From the NCBI RefSeq assembly GCF_004361695.1, contig NZ_SNVW01000004.1:1-64000 (forward strand): a stretch of 64,000 nucleotides of DNA, read 5' to 3'. The notes below the pieces were generated by a model that worked only from the letters and a program-made list of their open reading frames with translations, ran no database searches and had not been told where the DNA came from. Shown in pieces: positions 55,159 to 63,529 of this stretch. Every line of letters starts with the position of its first letter. The stretch's first letter is position 1. This DNA is from Curtobacterium flaccumfaciens. Its GTDB lineage: Bacteria; Actinomycetota; Actinomycetes; Actinomycetales; Microbacteriaceae. Position numbers and translations under genes: made by a program.

Positions 55159-55263
55159 ATGACCGACAAGAAGCCCCGCGAGGAAGCGATCGAGAAGGTC
55201 GAGGAGGCGCACGAGGAGGAGAAACGACGCGCCGAGGAAGCCGAAGAGAAGCGCCTCGAGTAG
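55159..55263 (+). CDS. Small charged coiled-coil protein
   Basis: A 34-residue ORF beginning MTDKKPREEAIEKVEEAHEE and ending EKRLE. About two-thirds of the residues are Glu, Lys, Arg or Asp with heptad-like spacing, so it is probably one amphipathic helix. A strong ribosome site GGAGAGGA (55143-55150) lies eight bases before the ATG, and the FAD monooxygenase gene starts 10 bases after the stop. No homologue recognised. The extended frame upstream is not credible. Confidence 0.6.
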   Translation: MTDKKPREEAIEKVEEAHEEEKRRAEEAEEKRLE

Positions 55264-55273
55264 GGCTGCGCCG

Positions 55274-56431
55274 ATGACGACCTCCACCCCCTTCCGGTCG
55301 CCGACCCGGCGCCGGGTCGCCGTCGTCGGCGGATCGCTCGGCGGCCTGTTCGCCGCGACCCTGCTCAAGCAGGACGGCCACGACGTGACGGTGTTCGAGC
55401 GGTCCCCGACCGGCCTCGAGCGACGAGGGGCCGGACTGGTCGCACAGCAAGACCTCTTCCTCGTGCTCCGCCGCCTCGGACTCGACCGTGCGGCCGACGT
55501 CGGGGTCCTCGCGCACGAACGGATCACGCTCGACCAGTCCGGTCACGTGGTCTCCCGTGACCGGACCCCGCAGACGCAGGTCTCGTGGGACCACCTCTGG
55601 GTGACCCTCCGCAACCAGCTCGACGCCGACGAGTACCTCCTCGACCACCGGGTGGACGAGGTCCGTGCGGACGACGCCCACGCCGAGGTGGTGTCCGCCG
55701 ACGGGCGCGCCCGGTCCTTCGACCTCGTCGTCGGGGCCGACGGCGCGAACTCCGCGGTCCGCCGGTTCGTCGCGCCCGAGGCGCACACGAACCGGTACGT
55801 CGGCTACAGCACCTGGCGCGGACTCATCCCGGAGCGGGCGCTGCACGGTGACGCCGCCGACGTGCTGCTGGAGCGCTTCGCGTTCTTCACCGGTCCGCAC
55901 TCGCACGTGCTCGGCTACCTGGTGCCGGGACCCGGCGGCGAGACCGAACCCGGTCTCCGCCGGTACAACTGGGTCTGGTACCGACCCCTCGGGCCGAGTC
56001 GGCTCGAACGGATCATGCGCGAATCGGGGCGTCCGCCCACCGGGAGCTCCCTCGCGCCCGGCGACCTGCCGGACCTGCTCCGGGACGAGCTGCACTCCGA
56101 CGCGGTGTCGGAACTGCCCCCGCAGTTCGCCGCAGCCGTCCTGGCGGAACCGGCCCCGTTCCTCCAGGCCATCGTCGACTACGTCGCACCGCGCCTCGTC
56201 GCCGGACGCGCCCTGCTGACGGGCGATGCGGCGGCCGTCGTGCGGCCGCACACCGCGATGGGCGCCGCGAAGGCGGCCGGCGACGCCCTCGCACTGAGCG
56301 ACGCCCTGGCGCGACGACCGCTCGACGCCGCACTGTCCACCTACGCCAGCGACCGGCTCGACGTCGCCCGCGCGGTCGCGCAGTACGGCGTCCGACTCGG
56401 CCGCTCGATGCCCTTCGCACGGGAGGGCTGA
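55274..56431 (+). CDS. FAD-dependent monooxygenase (PHBH-like)
   Basis: Flavoprotein of 385 residues of the aromatic-hydroxylase fold. FAD motif VAVVGGSLGGLFAATLL near residue 15, the DG motif VVGADGANSAVRR near 155, and the GD motif LTGDAAAVVRPHTAMGAAKA near 315 are present. No membrane segment. It overlaps nothing but leads into a DUF1275 gene after 3 bases, so the two are probably co-transcribed. Substrate unknown. Confidence 0.88.
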   Translation: MTTSTPFRSPTRRRVAVVGGSLGGLFAATLLKQDGHDVTVFERSPTGLERRGAGLVAQQDLFLVLRRLGLDRAADVGVLAHERITLDQSGHVVSRDRTPQTQVSWDHLWVTLRNQLDADEYLLDHRVDEVRADDAHAEVVSADGRARSFDLVVGADGANSAVRRFVAPEAHTNRYVGYSTWRGLIPERALHGDAADVLLERFAFFTGPHSHVLGYLVPGPGGETEPGLRRYNWVWYRPLGPSRLERIMRESGRPPTGSSLAPGDLPDLLRDELHSDAVSELPPQFAAAVLAEPAPFLQAIVDYVAPRLVAGRALLTGDAAAVVRPHTAMGAAKAAGDALALSDALARRPLDAALSTYASDRLDVARAVAQYGVRLGRSMPFAREG

Positions 56432-56434
56432 CGC

Positions 56435-57151
56435 ATGCCGGGCGGTCGCGACACGCACGCCGCGGCGGCGCCCGGCGCACGCCTCGGCACCGTGCTCGTG
56501 CTGCTCGCCTTCGGGTCCGGGGCGGCGGACGCGTTCGCGTTCCTGCTCCTCGGCGGCATCTTCACCGCGAACATGACCGGCAACCTCGTGCTCCTCGGCA
56601 TGTTCACACGCCCCGGCTGGCTCGTCACCGTCGCCGGCGCGGCGACCGCGCTGGTGGTCTTCGCGGCCGCGGCGTTCACGGCCTTCCGGGCGTCACCCGA
56701 GCCGGTGACCGGCACGACCTACCCGCCCCGCGCCTCCCGGCTGCTCGCCCTGGCCAGCGTCACCCTGCAGGTCGGCCTGCTCGTCGCGTGGGCGGCGACC
56801 CGCGGTCACGTCGGGACCGTGGGGGCGTGCGGGATGATCGCGCTCTCGGCCGCGGCGCTCGGCACGCAGACGGTGCTGGCGAAACGGATCTCCGGCGCCT
56901 CGGGCGTGACGACGACGTTCGTCACCGGGACGCTGACCTCGCTCGTCGAGGAGCTCGCGGCGCGCCGACCCGGCGTGCGACTGGTGCAACTGATGGTCGT
57001 CCTGGCGCTCCTGGTCGGCGCCGTCACCGGGACCGCGCTCGTCCACGCCGCGCCGCTGGTCGTCCCGCTGCTCCCACTCGTCACGACCGGCTCCGCGCTG
57101 GTCGTGCTCACCCGAGACGAACGGAGGGGACCTCGTGCTCGACCCGCTTGA
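56435..57151 (+). CDS. DUF1275 (YoaK) family membrane protein
   Basis: A 238-residue membrane protein with six predicted spans, starting after a short Ala-rich tail. Family features are SGAADAFAFLLLGGIFTANMTGNLVLLG (about 28-55) and LGTQTVLAKRISGASGVTTTFVTGTLTSL (about 140-168). Function unknown in the family. Its last 17 bases overlap the next gene. Confidence 0.87.
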   Translation: MPGGRDTHAAAAPGARLGTVLVLLAFGSGAADAFAFLLLGGIFTANMTGNLVLLGMFTRPGWLVTVAGAATALVVFAAAAFTAFRASPEPVTGTTYPPRASRLLALASVTLQVGLLVAWAATRGHVGTVGACGMIALSAAALGTQTVLAKRISGASGVTTTFVTGTLTSLVEELAARRPGVRLVQLMVVLALLVGAVTGTALVHAAPLVVPLLPLVTTGSALVVLTRDERRGPRARPA

Positions 57152-57521
57152 CGACGCGCTGTCCAGGATGACGGCGTCGCTCGAGAACGAACTCGTGGTG
57201 CGCGACTTCCTCGACAACTTCCGCGCCCGTGACCTCGACCAGCTCGTGCCGTTCCTCGACACGGACGTGGTCTACCAACCCGCCACCTGCAGTCAGATCC
57301 GGGGGCGTGCGGCGGTGCTGCAGCTGTGCGCCGCGATCCTGGAGAGCTTCGAGGTGTTCGACATCGTGCCGGACCGGGTCGCGTCCAGCGGGTCGATCGT
57401 GATGCTCGACCAGACGATCCACGTGCGGTTCCCCGGGGGGCCGGAACGGACGCTCATGAGTCTCGCCTGCTTCGAGGTGCGGGACTTCCAGATCACGGCG
57501 TGGCGGCAGTTGCAGGGGTGA
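57135..57521 (+). CDS. SnoaL/NTF2-like protein
   Basis: Small cone-shaped fold protein of 128 residues, related to SnoaL and limonene epoxide hydrolase. Segments are VVRDFLDNFRARDLDQLVPFLDTDVVYQ and IRGRAAVLQLCAAI, then MSLACFEVRDFQITAWRQ. GTG at 57135 has GGAGGGG upstream. It overlaps the DUF1275 gene by 17 bases. The FAD monooxygenase, DUF1275 protein and this protein form a likely operon. No catalytic residue can be assigned. Confidence 0.78.
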   Translation: MLDPLDDALSRMTASLENELVVRDFLDNFRARDLDQLVPFLDTDVVYQPATCSQIRGRAAVLQLCAAILESFEVFDIVPDRVASSGSIVMLDQTIHVRFPGGPERTLMSLACFEVRDFQITAWRQLQG

Positions 57522-57584
57522 GGGGTGGGCGCGGGTGCGCGGCAGGCAGGCGGGCGGGCGTGTGCGCGGGCGCGCGTGCGCGGG

Positions 57585-57622
57585 CGGCTGTGCGGCTGTG
57601 CGGCTGTGCGGCTGTCTAGGAT
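57585..57622 (+). promoter_or_regulatory. 8-bp tandem repeat abutting a -10 element
   Basis: Four 8-bp units (CGGCTGTG x3, then CGGCTGTC) at 57585-57616 lead directly into TAGGAT at 57617-57622, a plausible -10. The -35 region would lie inside the repeats. The transcription start would be about 57629. Changes in unit number could alter promoter strength. The -10 is reasonable; the role of the repeats is inference. Confidence 0.5.
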
Positions 57623-57660
57623 CGGAGCGTGTTCCGACCCGAGTACCGGCGGCTGTCCGC

Positions 57661-58512
57661 GTGACGGCCGACTCCTCGCTGCTCGGCAGCTACCTGCGGG
57701 CACGACGAGCGGCGGTCAGCCCGTCCGATGCCGGACTTCCGGCTGACGACCGGCGTCGCGTCCAGGGCCTGCGGCGGGCCGAGGTCGCGCAGCTCGCCGG
57801 CATCAGCACCGAGTACTACGTGCGGCTCGAGCAGGGACGGGAGCACGTCCCCTCCGCCCAGGTCCTCGCCGCGCTGGCACGTGCTCTCCGACTCGACGCC
57901 GACGGCGCCGCGTACCTCAGGAGCATCGCGGACCCCGCTCCGATGCCCGACGCTCCGGGGCGCGGGCGGCGACCGAGCGACGACGAACTCCGCCGGCTCG
58001 TGCGCCGGTGGGACGGCACCCCGGTCTTCGTGGCCGACCGGAACCTCGACATCGTCGCGTCGAACGCCCTCTGCGAGGCGATCGGCGGAGGCGCCCTCAG
58101 TCGCGGGCAGAACCGGATCGAGTACGTGTTCTCCGACGCCTGCCGAGCGAAGTACTCCCCGGAGGAGTGGCAGGCGCGGGCCGCGCAGATCGTCGCCGTC
58201 TTCCGCCTCAGCGCCGACCCCGGCGACGAGCGGATGCACGAGGTGCTCGGCGGACTGGTGACGCACTCCCCCGAATTCGCCGAGCTCTGGGGACGCTACG
58301 ACGTGGCGATCCTGACGAACGGTGCGTTCGTGCAGGACGTGCCGCCGTTCGGCCGGCTCGACTTCGAGTGGTCGCTCCTCGTCGTCCCCGGGACGGACGG
58401 GCTGACGATCACGCCGCTGTTCCCGTCCTCGCCGGAGAGCGCGGCCGCGGTCGCGTTCCTCGATGCGCGGAGGGGCACGGTCCCGTCGCCGTCGTCGCCG
58501 TGGTCGCCGTAG
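57661..58512 (+). CDS. XRE-family regulator with MmyB-like ligand domain (second copy type)
   Basis: Transcription factor of 283 residues, same architecture as the one at 10347-11183. Helix-turn-helix VQGLRRAEVAQLAGISTEYYVRLEQGREHVPSAQ (about 34-67); MmyB-like domain about 105-270 with FVADRNLDIVASNALCEAI. The tail PSPSSPWSP comes from a low-complexity GTCGTCGC-rich stretch at the 3-prime end. GTG at 57661 overlaps the TGA of an 11-codon mini-ORF that starts near the predicted transcription start. Target genes are not evident; the neighbours upstream are co-oriented. Confidence 0.85.
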   Translation: MTADSSLLGSYLRARRAAVSPSDAGLPADDRRRVQGLRRAEVAQLAGISTEYYVRLEQGREHVPSAQVLAALARALRLDADGAAYLRSIADPAPMPDAPGRGRRPSDDELRRLVRRWDGTPVFVADRNLDIVASNALCEAIGGGALSRGQNRIEYVFSDACRAKYSPEEWQARAAQIVAVFRLSADPGDERMHEVLGGLVTHSPEFAELWGRYDVAILTNGAFVQDVPPFGRLDFEWSLLVVPGTDGLTITPLFPSSPESAAAVAFLDARRGTVPSPSSPWSP

Positions 58513-58608
58513 TCGTCGCTGTCGTCGCTGTCGTCATCCTGACGATCGTGCGGTGCGGGACGGGTCGTCGTCGGGCGTCCGCCGGCTCCGGCTCGTTCCC
58601 GATCGGCG

Positions 58609-59409
58609 TCAGAGCGTCCGGACCACGCGCACCGCTGCTTCCGGGGTGTTGACCTTGAACGCGAAGGTCTCCTCGACGTAGAGCGAGACGTCGTCGCGGT
58701 CGTGGTGGAGGTACCCCAGGGTCAGGTCCTCGCCGATCGTCAGGTCGAAGTCCCCACCCCGCAGGCTGATCACCACGGACTCCTCGACCCCCGGCGCCCG
58801 CTCCACGTGCCCGCCGATGATGCCCTCGATCTGCTTCCGCAGTGGGTAGCCCGCGTCGTCGGTCTCGACGACCGACGCCCAGTCGAGCGGGCTGCAGACG
58901 AACGAGTACGGACCGTCGACCCCGGCGTCGCGGAGCGCTGCGACCGCGTTCGTGACCGCGACCCGGACCGACTCCGCGGTCCCGTCGTGCGGTTGGGTGG
59001 GCTGCGTCGATGCGCCGCCCACGCCGACGACCCCGCCGGCGTCCCACCCGCGGAGGACCGCCCCGTTCTCGAGCGCGGCGATGCGGAGTGCCGCCTGGTC
59101 GAGCGCGCCGAGGTCCACGTCGGTCGCGCCCCGCGAGAAGTCGACCATCTCCTCGACCCGGACCGTGAACTCGGCGCGGACCTCGCAGAGCGGGAGCACC
59201 CGCCGTCGACGGGCACTGATGCCGGGCGTGCCCTCGATCGCGTCGGTCCGGCCGAGGTCGACCGCGGACCGCTGCCAGCCGTACGGACCGTCGAAGTCGA
59301 CGACCCGGCGGGCGGTGAGGGCGGGGACGAGGCGGTCCCGTGCTTCGGCGTCGAGCATCGCCCACGCGTCGGGGCCGAACGGTGCGAGTTCTCGGAGGAG
59401 GTGGTTCAT
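58609..59409 (-). CDS. Encapsulin shell protein (family 1)
   Basis: Self-assembling nanocompartment shell protein of 266 residues, phage HK97-capsid fold, linocin M18 family. The opening MNHLLRELAPFGPDAWAMLDAEA is the typical cargo-binding helix; GPYGWQRSAVDLGR and FSRGATDVDLGALDQAALRIAALENGAVLRG are signature segments. The length of about 265 suits a 60-subunit shell. ATG overlaps the stop of the DyP peroxidase gene by 4 bases (ATGA) with AAGGACGG upstream, the usual cargo-shell operon order. It is expected to package that peroxidase. Confidence 0.95.
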   Translation of the reverse strand: MNHLLRELAPFGPDAWAMLDAEARDRLVPALTARRVVDFDGPYGWQRSAVDLGRTDAIEGTPGISARRRRVLPLCEVRAEFTVRVEEMVDFSRGATDVDLGALDQAALRIAALENGAVLRGWDAGGVVGVGGASTQPTQPHDGTAESVRVAVTNAVAALRDAGVDGPYSFVCSPLDWASVVETDDAGYPLRKQIEGIIGGHVERAPGVEESVVISLRGGDFDLTIGEDLTLGYLHHDRDDVSLYVEETFAFKVNTPEAAVRVVRTL

Positions 59410-60557
59410 GGTGTCCGTCCTTGCGGTGGTGTCGGTCCGTGCGGGCGTGTCCGTCCTTGCGGTCGTCGCAGGGATCCGATGCCGAGGTCGTGGTCGGGAG
59501 CGGGGGCCGGTACTGTCGCGTCCGGCCCCGGGGACGGGGCCGGGGACGGCTCCGGTGCGTTCGGCTCCGGGGCCGCGTCTGGTCCCTGCGGCGGAGCCGC
59601 GGCCAGGGCCTCGAGGTCCACGAGCTGGTCGTGCGTCGGCGCGAAGAACGTCGCCCCGGTCACCGCGCGCGAGAAGTCGAGCAGCCGGTCGTACGTGCCG
59701 GGGGGATCGCCGACGAACATCCGCTCGAGCATGCGTTCGAGCACCCAGAGCTCGCCGCTGTACCCGATGAAGTACGTGCCGTAATCGTCGCTGCCCGGCC
59801 GCCCGAACGGCATGTTGTCCCGGAGGATGTCGTGCTCGACGCCGTCGTCGTCGACGATCGTGGCCAGCGTCTTGTGCGACGGCCTCGCCTCGGTCGCACT
59901 GTCGCGTTCGACGTTGTCGGACTTCGACCGCCCGATGATCCGTTCCTGCGCGTCCGTCCCGAGCGCGTCCCAGCCCGCCAGGTCGTGCAGGTACTTCTGC
60001 ACGACGACGTAGCTGCCACCGGCCCAGGCCGGGTCGGACTCCCCCACCAGCGCGGAGGCGTCGAGGTCCTGCGCGACGGGGTTCGCGGTGCCGTCGACGA
60101 ACCCGAGGAGGTCACGGGTGTCGAAGTACCGGAACCCGGAGACCTCGTCGGTGACGACGGCGTGGTCGCCGAGGGCCGCGAGCAGGAGCCGCTCGAACTC
60201 GAAGCAGAAGTCCTGCCGCTCGGCCCGGATGTGGAAGAGCAGGTCGCCGTGCGTCGCCGGGGCGTCGTGCTTCCCGCCGGCGATCGGTGTGAAGGGGTGC
60301 AGCTCGCGCGGCCGGGCGTGCGGGATGAACCTGTCCCAGGCGGTCGCGCCGATGCCGACGACGCAGGACAGGTGCGCCCCGAGGTCTCGGAAGCCGACGG
60401 TCTTGATGAGCCCGTCGAGGTCCGCGATGACGTCGCGCACGGCGTCGAGGTCGTCGTCGTCCGGTCCGATCGACATCGTCAGGAAGACGGCCGACCGTGA
60501 CAGCGGTGCGTCGACGCTCTGCGCGTCGATCGGGACCCGCGCTCCCGACGGCGTCAC
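59406..60557 (-). CDS. DyP-type peroxidase, encapsulin cargo
   Basis: Heme peroxidase of 383 residues that uses hydrogen peroxide. The core is complete: GFVDGTANP with catalytic Asp155, then GGSYVVVQKYLHDL, RDNMPFGRPGSDDYGTYFIGYS and LLDFSRAVTGATFFAP. A Pro/Ala-rich linker (about 315-354) leads to the cargo-loading peptide DHDLGIGSLRR (355-365), which docks to encapsulin. Eighteen residues (Pro/Gly/Arg-rich) follow the tag because of a 36-bp repeat. GTG at 60557 chosen from RVPIDAQSVDAPLSRSAVF; GAGG lies upstream, and it overlaps a 22-codon leader ORF. Confidence 0.93.
   Translation of the reverse strand: MTPSGARVPIDAQSVDAPLSRSAVFLTMSIGPDDDDLDAVRDVIADLDGLIKTVGFRDLGAHLSCVVGIGATAWDRFIPHARPRELHPFTPIAGGKHDAPATHGDLLFHIRAERQDFCFEFERLLLAALGDHAVVTDEVSGFRYFDTRDLLGFVDGTANPVAQDLDASALVGESDPAWAGGSYVVVQKYLHDLAGWDALGTDAQERIIGRSKSDNVERDSATEARPSHKTLATIVDDDGVEHDILRDNMPFGRPGSDDYGTYFIGYSGELWVLERMLERMFVGDPPGTYDRLLDFSRAVTGATFFAPTHDQLVDLEALAAAPPQGPDAAPEPNAPEPSPAPSPGPDATVPAPAPDHDLGIGSLRRPQGRTRPHGPTPPQGRTP
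59411..59462 (-). repeat. 16-bp direct repeat across the DyP/encapsulin junction
   Basis: CCGCAAGGACGGACAC (minus strand) occurs at 59462-59447 and again at 59426-59411, 36 bp apart. The second copy is the encapsulin ribosome site; the first is the same sequence inside DyP coding sequence, right after the cargo tag. The 36-bp period is in frame, so it adds twelve codons to DyP. Confidence 0.8.
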
Positions 60558-60622
60558 CGGTGGTCCTCGCTGGTCGTCCGGCGAGCACGACGCGTCTGTG
60601 GTGCGACGTGGGTCGACGTCAT
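60554..60622 (-). CDS. Possible leader peptide upstream of DyP peroxidase
   Basis: A 22-codon ORF, beginning MTSTHVAPQTRRARR, has a good ribosome site (AGGAGAGGCGGAG) and ends in GTGA overlapping the DyP GTG. It could couple or tune translation of DyP. It is short, so chance is possible; conservation would decide. Confidence 0.4.
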   Translation of the reverse strand: MTSTHVAPQTRRARRTTSEDHR

Positions 60623-60842
60623 GGGCTCCGCCTCTCCTGCTCACGGTGGTGCTGCTCCGAGCGTCGCAGGCGTGCGGATGCCGACGCCTGAGTCGGATGA
60701 CTCGCCGTGACCCTGCCCGGGGAGGGGATGCGCTCACCGTCGAGGGGTGATGTGCGGATGAACGACCGCTCAGTATCGTCCGAACGCACCGGACGGGCGC
60801 ACCGGCCGACCGGGACGACCACCGATGATCGAGGAGCGAACG

Positions 60843-63464
60843 ATGACCATCAGCATCTCGGACGCGCGACCGACGCGCGGCGACGACCACGACGACGACC
60901 TGCTCCGCCGGGCGGTCCACCCGTCGTCCACGGCCGACGACCGCTTCATGATCGTCGAAGGAGCGATCGGTGCCGGGAAGACCCATGCCCTCGCCGGGAT
61001 CGCCGCAGCGGCTCGGGCCGACGGGCACCGGGTCGTGCAGCTGCGTGCGTCCGGGGGCGACCCGGTGATCTCGGCGTCCTCGTTCGAGCCGTGGGTCGCG
61101 CTCGTCCAGGGCACCACCGAGCGCGGCTCGTCCCGCGCCGGCCGGCACGTCATCCTCGTCGACGACTTCCACACGCTCGCCGAGGGCGCTCGGACCCAGC
61201 TGCACGGCCTGCTCGCGGACATGGTGCACGTCCCCGGCACGGTGTGCGTGGTCGCCGTCGACGACCGGGAGACCGTCCCCGGCTGGGAGGGCCTGCGGTC
61301 CGTCCCGCTCCGCCCGCTCGGGGCAGCGGCGATCGACGACCTGCTCCGGCGGGACCGCGTCGACCTCCCCGCCACCCGCGTCGCGCTCCTCCGCCGCCTC
61401 GCCGCCGGCAACCCGTTCCTGCTGCGCCTCGTCGGTCAGGCCTGGACCGCCGAGTCCCGCACGAGCCGCTCGGCTCCGTTCCCCGTCGCCTACCCGCCCC
61501 TCGGCCCGGCGGCGGAGCGCGCTGCCCGGGTCGTGGACCGGCTCACGCGCGACGAGCGCGAGGCAGCCCTGTTCGCCTCGATCGCGTCCGTCGAGTTCCC
61601 GCCCGACTCGGAACTCGAACTCTCCGCTGCGGACCGGACGTCGACGACCGGTGGCCCGTCGGCTTCCTCGGCCGGAACGGGGTCGTTGGTCCGCGACCCC
61701 GTCGTGCGGGCGTACCTGCTCTCGACGGCGTCCGAGGCCGAACTCCGACGTGTCCGGTCGGTGGTCGCCACCACCGCCGGGGTGCCGGAACGTCTCCGGG
61801 TCCTCGCCCTCGCAGCGGTGTCCCCGAGAGACGACGATCGCCTGGCCGACCGCCTGACGGCCCTCGTCGACGAGTCGTTCCGGCTCCGGCGACCGGACGA
61901 CGCCGTCACCGCACTGACCGAGGCCGCGCGCCTGGCGTCCTCCGACGACCGCAAGTGCCGGTTGCGTGCCCGAGCGACGGCGGTCGCGGCGTTCATCGGT
62001 GACTTCGACGTCGTCGACGCCGAATGCGACCGGCTCGCTGGATCCGGTGCGGACCAGCTGCCGGCGATGACGGCCGCGACGGAGTTCGTCCGAGCCGTCC
62101 GCTCGGGCGAGGTCCGCGACTGCCGACGCGCCGTCCTCGCCGCCCTCGTCGCCGCAGACCACGACGACCGCACCGACGACGACCTGCTCGTCACCACCCT
62201 GTACGTCCTCTGCTTCCTGCGCGGCGACCACTCGTGGTGGGACGACGCCCGCTCGCTCGCTGCCGACCGCGACCTCGACCCGGTGCTGCGCCTGGTCGAG
62301 GACTGCGTCGACGGCACCCGGTCGGAGCACGAGCGTGCGGCCCTGTACCGGGACGCCCGCGCCTCGGCCGCCGACGCCCAGCCCTGGAAGGCGGTGGCGC
62401 TGCACGTCGCCTGGTCTCTCCTCGACGCGACCGACCCGCGGCGCGACCTGGTCGAGGCGATGCTCGGTCGGGCCGGCACGACGGGTCTCCTCGGGTACTT
62501 CCGGTCCTGCCGCGACGCGGTGGCGGCGTTCCAGGCCGGGCGGCTGAGCGCCGCCACCGCGGTGCTCGAACGGCTCCGCGACACCGCCGACCGGTGGGGC
62601 GCCTCGACCTTCGTCGCACTGACCGACGCCCTCCAAGCAGTGGTCCACTCCGTGCAGGGCGAGGCGGAGCGGGCTGTGGAGGAGGCCGAGACGGCGACGC
62701 GGTGGGCGCGAGAGCACGGCGCCCCGCTCGTCGCGCGCGCCGCCGACCACGCGCGCACGTCGCTGGACGTCGCGATGGGACGATTCGAGGAGGCGCATGC
62801 CCGGTCCGTCACGCGGCCACCGGTGGGCAGTCGCTGGGTCGCGGACGGCTACGGCCCGGTCGAGCTGCTGGACGCCGCCGAGTGCGCGGCGCGGCTCCGG
62901 CTCCACGACCACGGCATCGCGCTGCTGGAGACGGCCGAGCAGCGGATCGGGAGCCGCGTCTCCCCGCGCCAGGCGCTGATCCTGCGGGCGGCGCGAGCCG
63001 TCCTCGACGTCGGTCCTGACGTCCGGGGCGCGTTCGAGGACGCCCTCGCGACCGTCGACGTCGACACGGCACCGTACGAGGTCGCGCGCGTCCGCTTCGC
63101 GTACGGCGACTGGCTGCGGCGCAACATGCACCCGCTGGACGCACGCACGCAGTTCCGGCTGGCCGCGAGCGTGTTCGAGGGGCTCGGGGCCGAGCAGTGG
63201 CGGCGGCGGGCGCAGTCCGAGCTCCGCGTCGCGGGCGGTGCGGGCGAACCGACGGTCTCGATCGAGTCGGCCGACCTCAGCGAACAGGAGCGCCGCGTCG
63301 CGTCCCTCGCCGCCGCGGGGCTCACGAACAAGCAGATCGCGAACCAGCTCTTCCTGTCGCCGCGCACGGTCAGCGGGCACCTGTACCGGCTGTTCCCGAA
63401 GCTCGGCGTCACGACCCGGGCAGGGCTCCGCGATGCGCTGCTCGGGCTCGAACGGGCGGGTTAG
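60843..63464 (+). CDS. Large ATP-binding LuxR-family (LAL) regulator
   Basis: Transcription regulator of 873 residues. An N-terminal STAND/AAA-type ATPase has Walker A GAIGAGKTHALAGI near residue 41 and Walker B VILVDDFHTLAEG near 105. A long helical middle region (about 250-790) is probably TPR-like. The C-terminal LuxR helix-turn-helix is LSEQERRVASLAAAGLTNKQ to GHLYRLFPKLGVTTRAGLRDAL (about 813-865). GAGGAG at 60831 precedes the ATG at 60843, which is favoured over 60825. It diverges from the DyP-encapsulin operon across about 220 bp, so it may control it. Confidence 0.9.
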   Translation: MTISISDARPTRGDDHDDDLLRRAVHPSSTADDRFMIVEGAIGAGKTHALAGIAAAARADGHRVVQLRASGGDPVISASSFEPWVALVQGTTERGSSRAGRHVILVDDFHTLAEGARTQLHGLLADMVHVPGTVCVVAVDDRETVPGWEGLRSVPLRPLGAAAIDDLLRRDRVDLPATRVALLRRLAAGNPFLLRLVGQAWTAESRTSRSAPFPVAYPPLGPAAERAARVVDRLTRDEREAALFASIASVEFPPDSELELSAADRTSTTGGPSASSAGTGSLVRDPVVRAYLLSTASEAELRRVRSVVATTAGVPERLRVLALAAVSPRDDDRLADRLTALVDESFRLRRPDDAVTALTEAARLASSDDRKCRLRARATAVAAFIGDFDVVDAECDRLAGSGADQLPAMTAATEFVRAVRSGEVRDCRRAVLAALVAADHDDRTDDDLLVTTLYVLCFLRGDHSWWDDARSLAADRDLDPVLRLVEDCVDGTRSEHERAALYRDARASAADAQPWKAVALHVAWSLLDATDPRRDLVEAMLGRAGTTGLLGYFRSCRDAVAAFQAGRLSAATAVLERLRDTADRWGASTFVALTDALQAVVHSVQGEAERAVEEAETATRWAREHGAPLVARAADHARTSLDVAMGRFEEAHARSVTRPPVGSRWVADGYGPVELLDAAECAARLRLHDHGIALLETAEQRIGSRVSPRQALILRAARAVLDVGPDVRGAFEDALATVDVDTAPYEVARVRFAYGDWLRRNMHPLDARTQFRLAASVFEGLGAEQWRRRAQSELRVAGGAGEPTVSIESADLSEQERRVASLAAAGLTNKQIANQLFLSPRTVSGHLYRLFPKLGVTTRAGLRDALLGLERAG

Positions 63465-63529
63465 GCGTCGGGCTCGGGGCGCCACGCGTCTCGACGTCCG
63501 GGCGCCGCGCGTCTCGACGTCCGGGGTGT

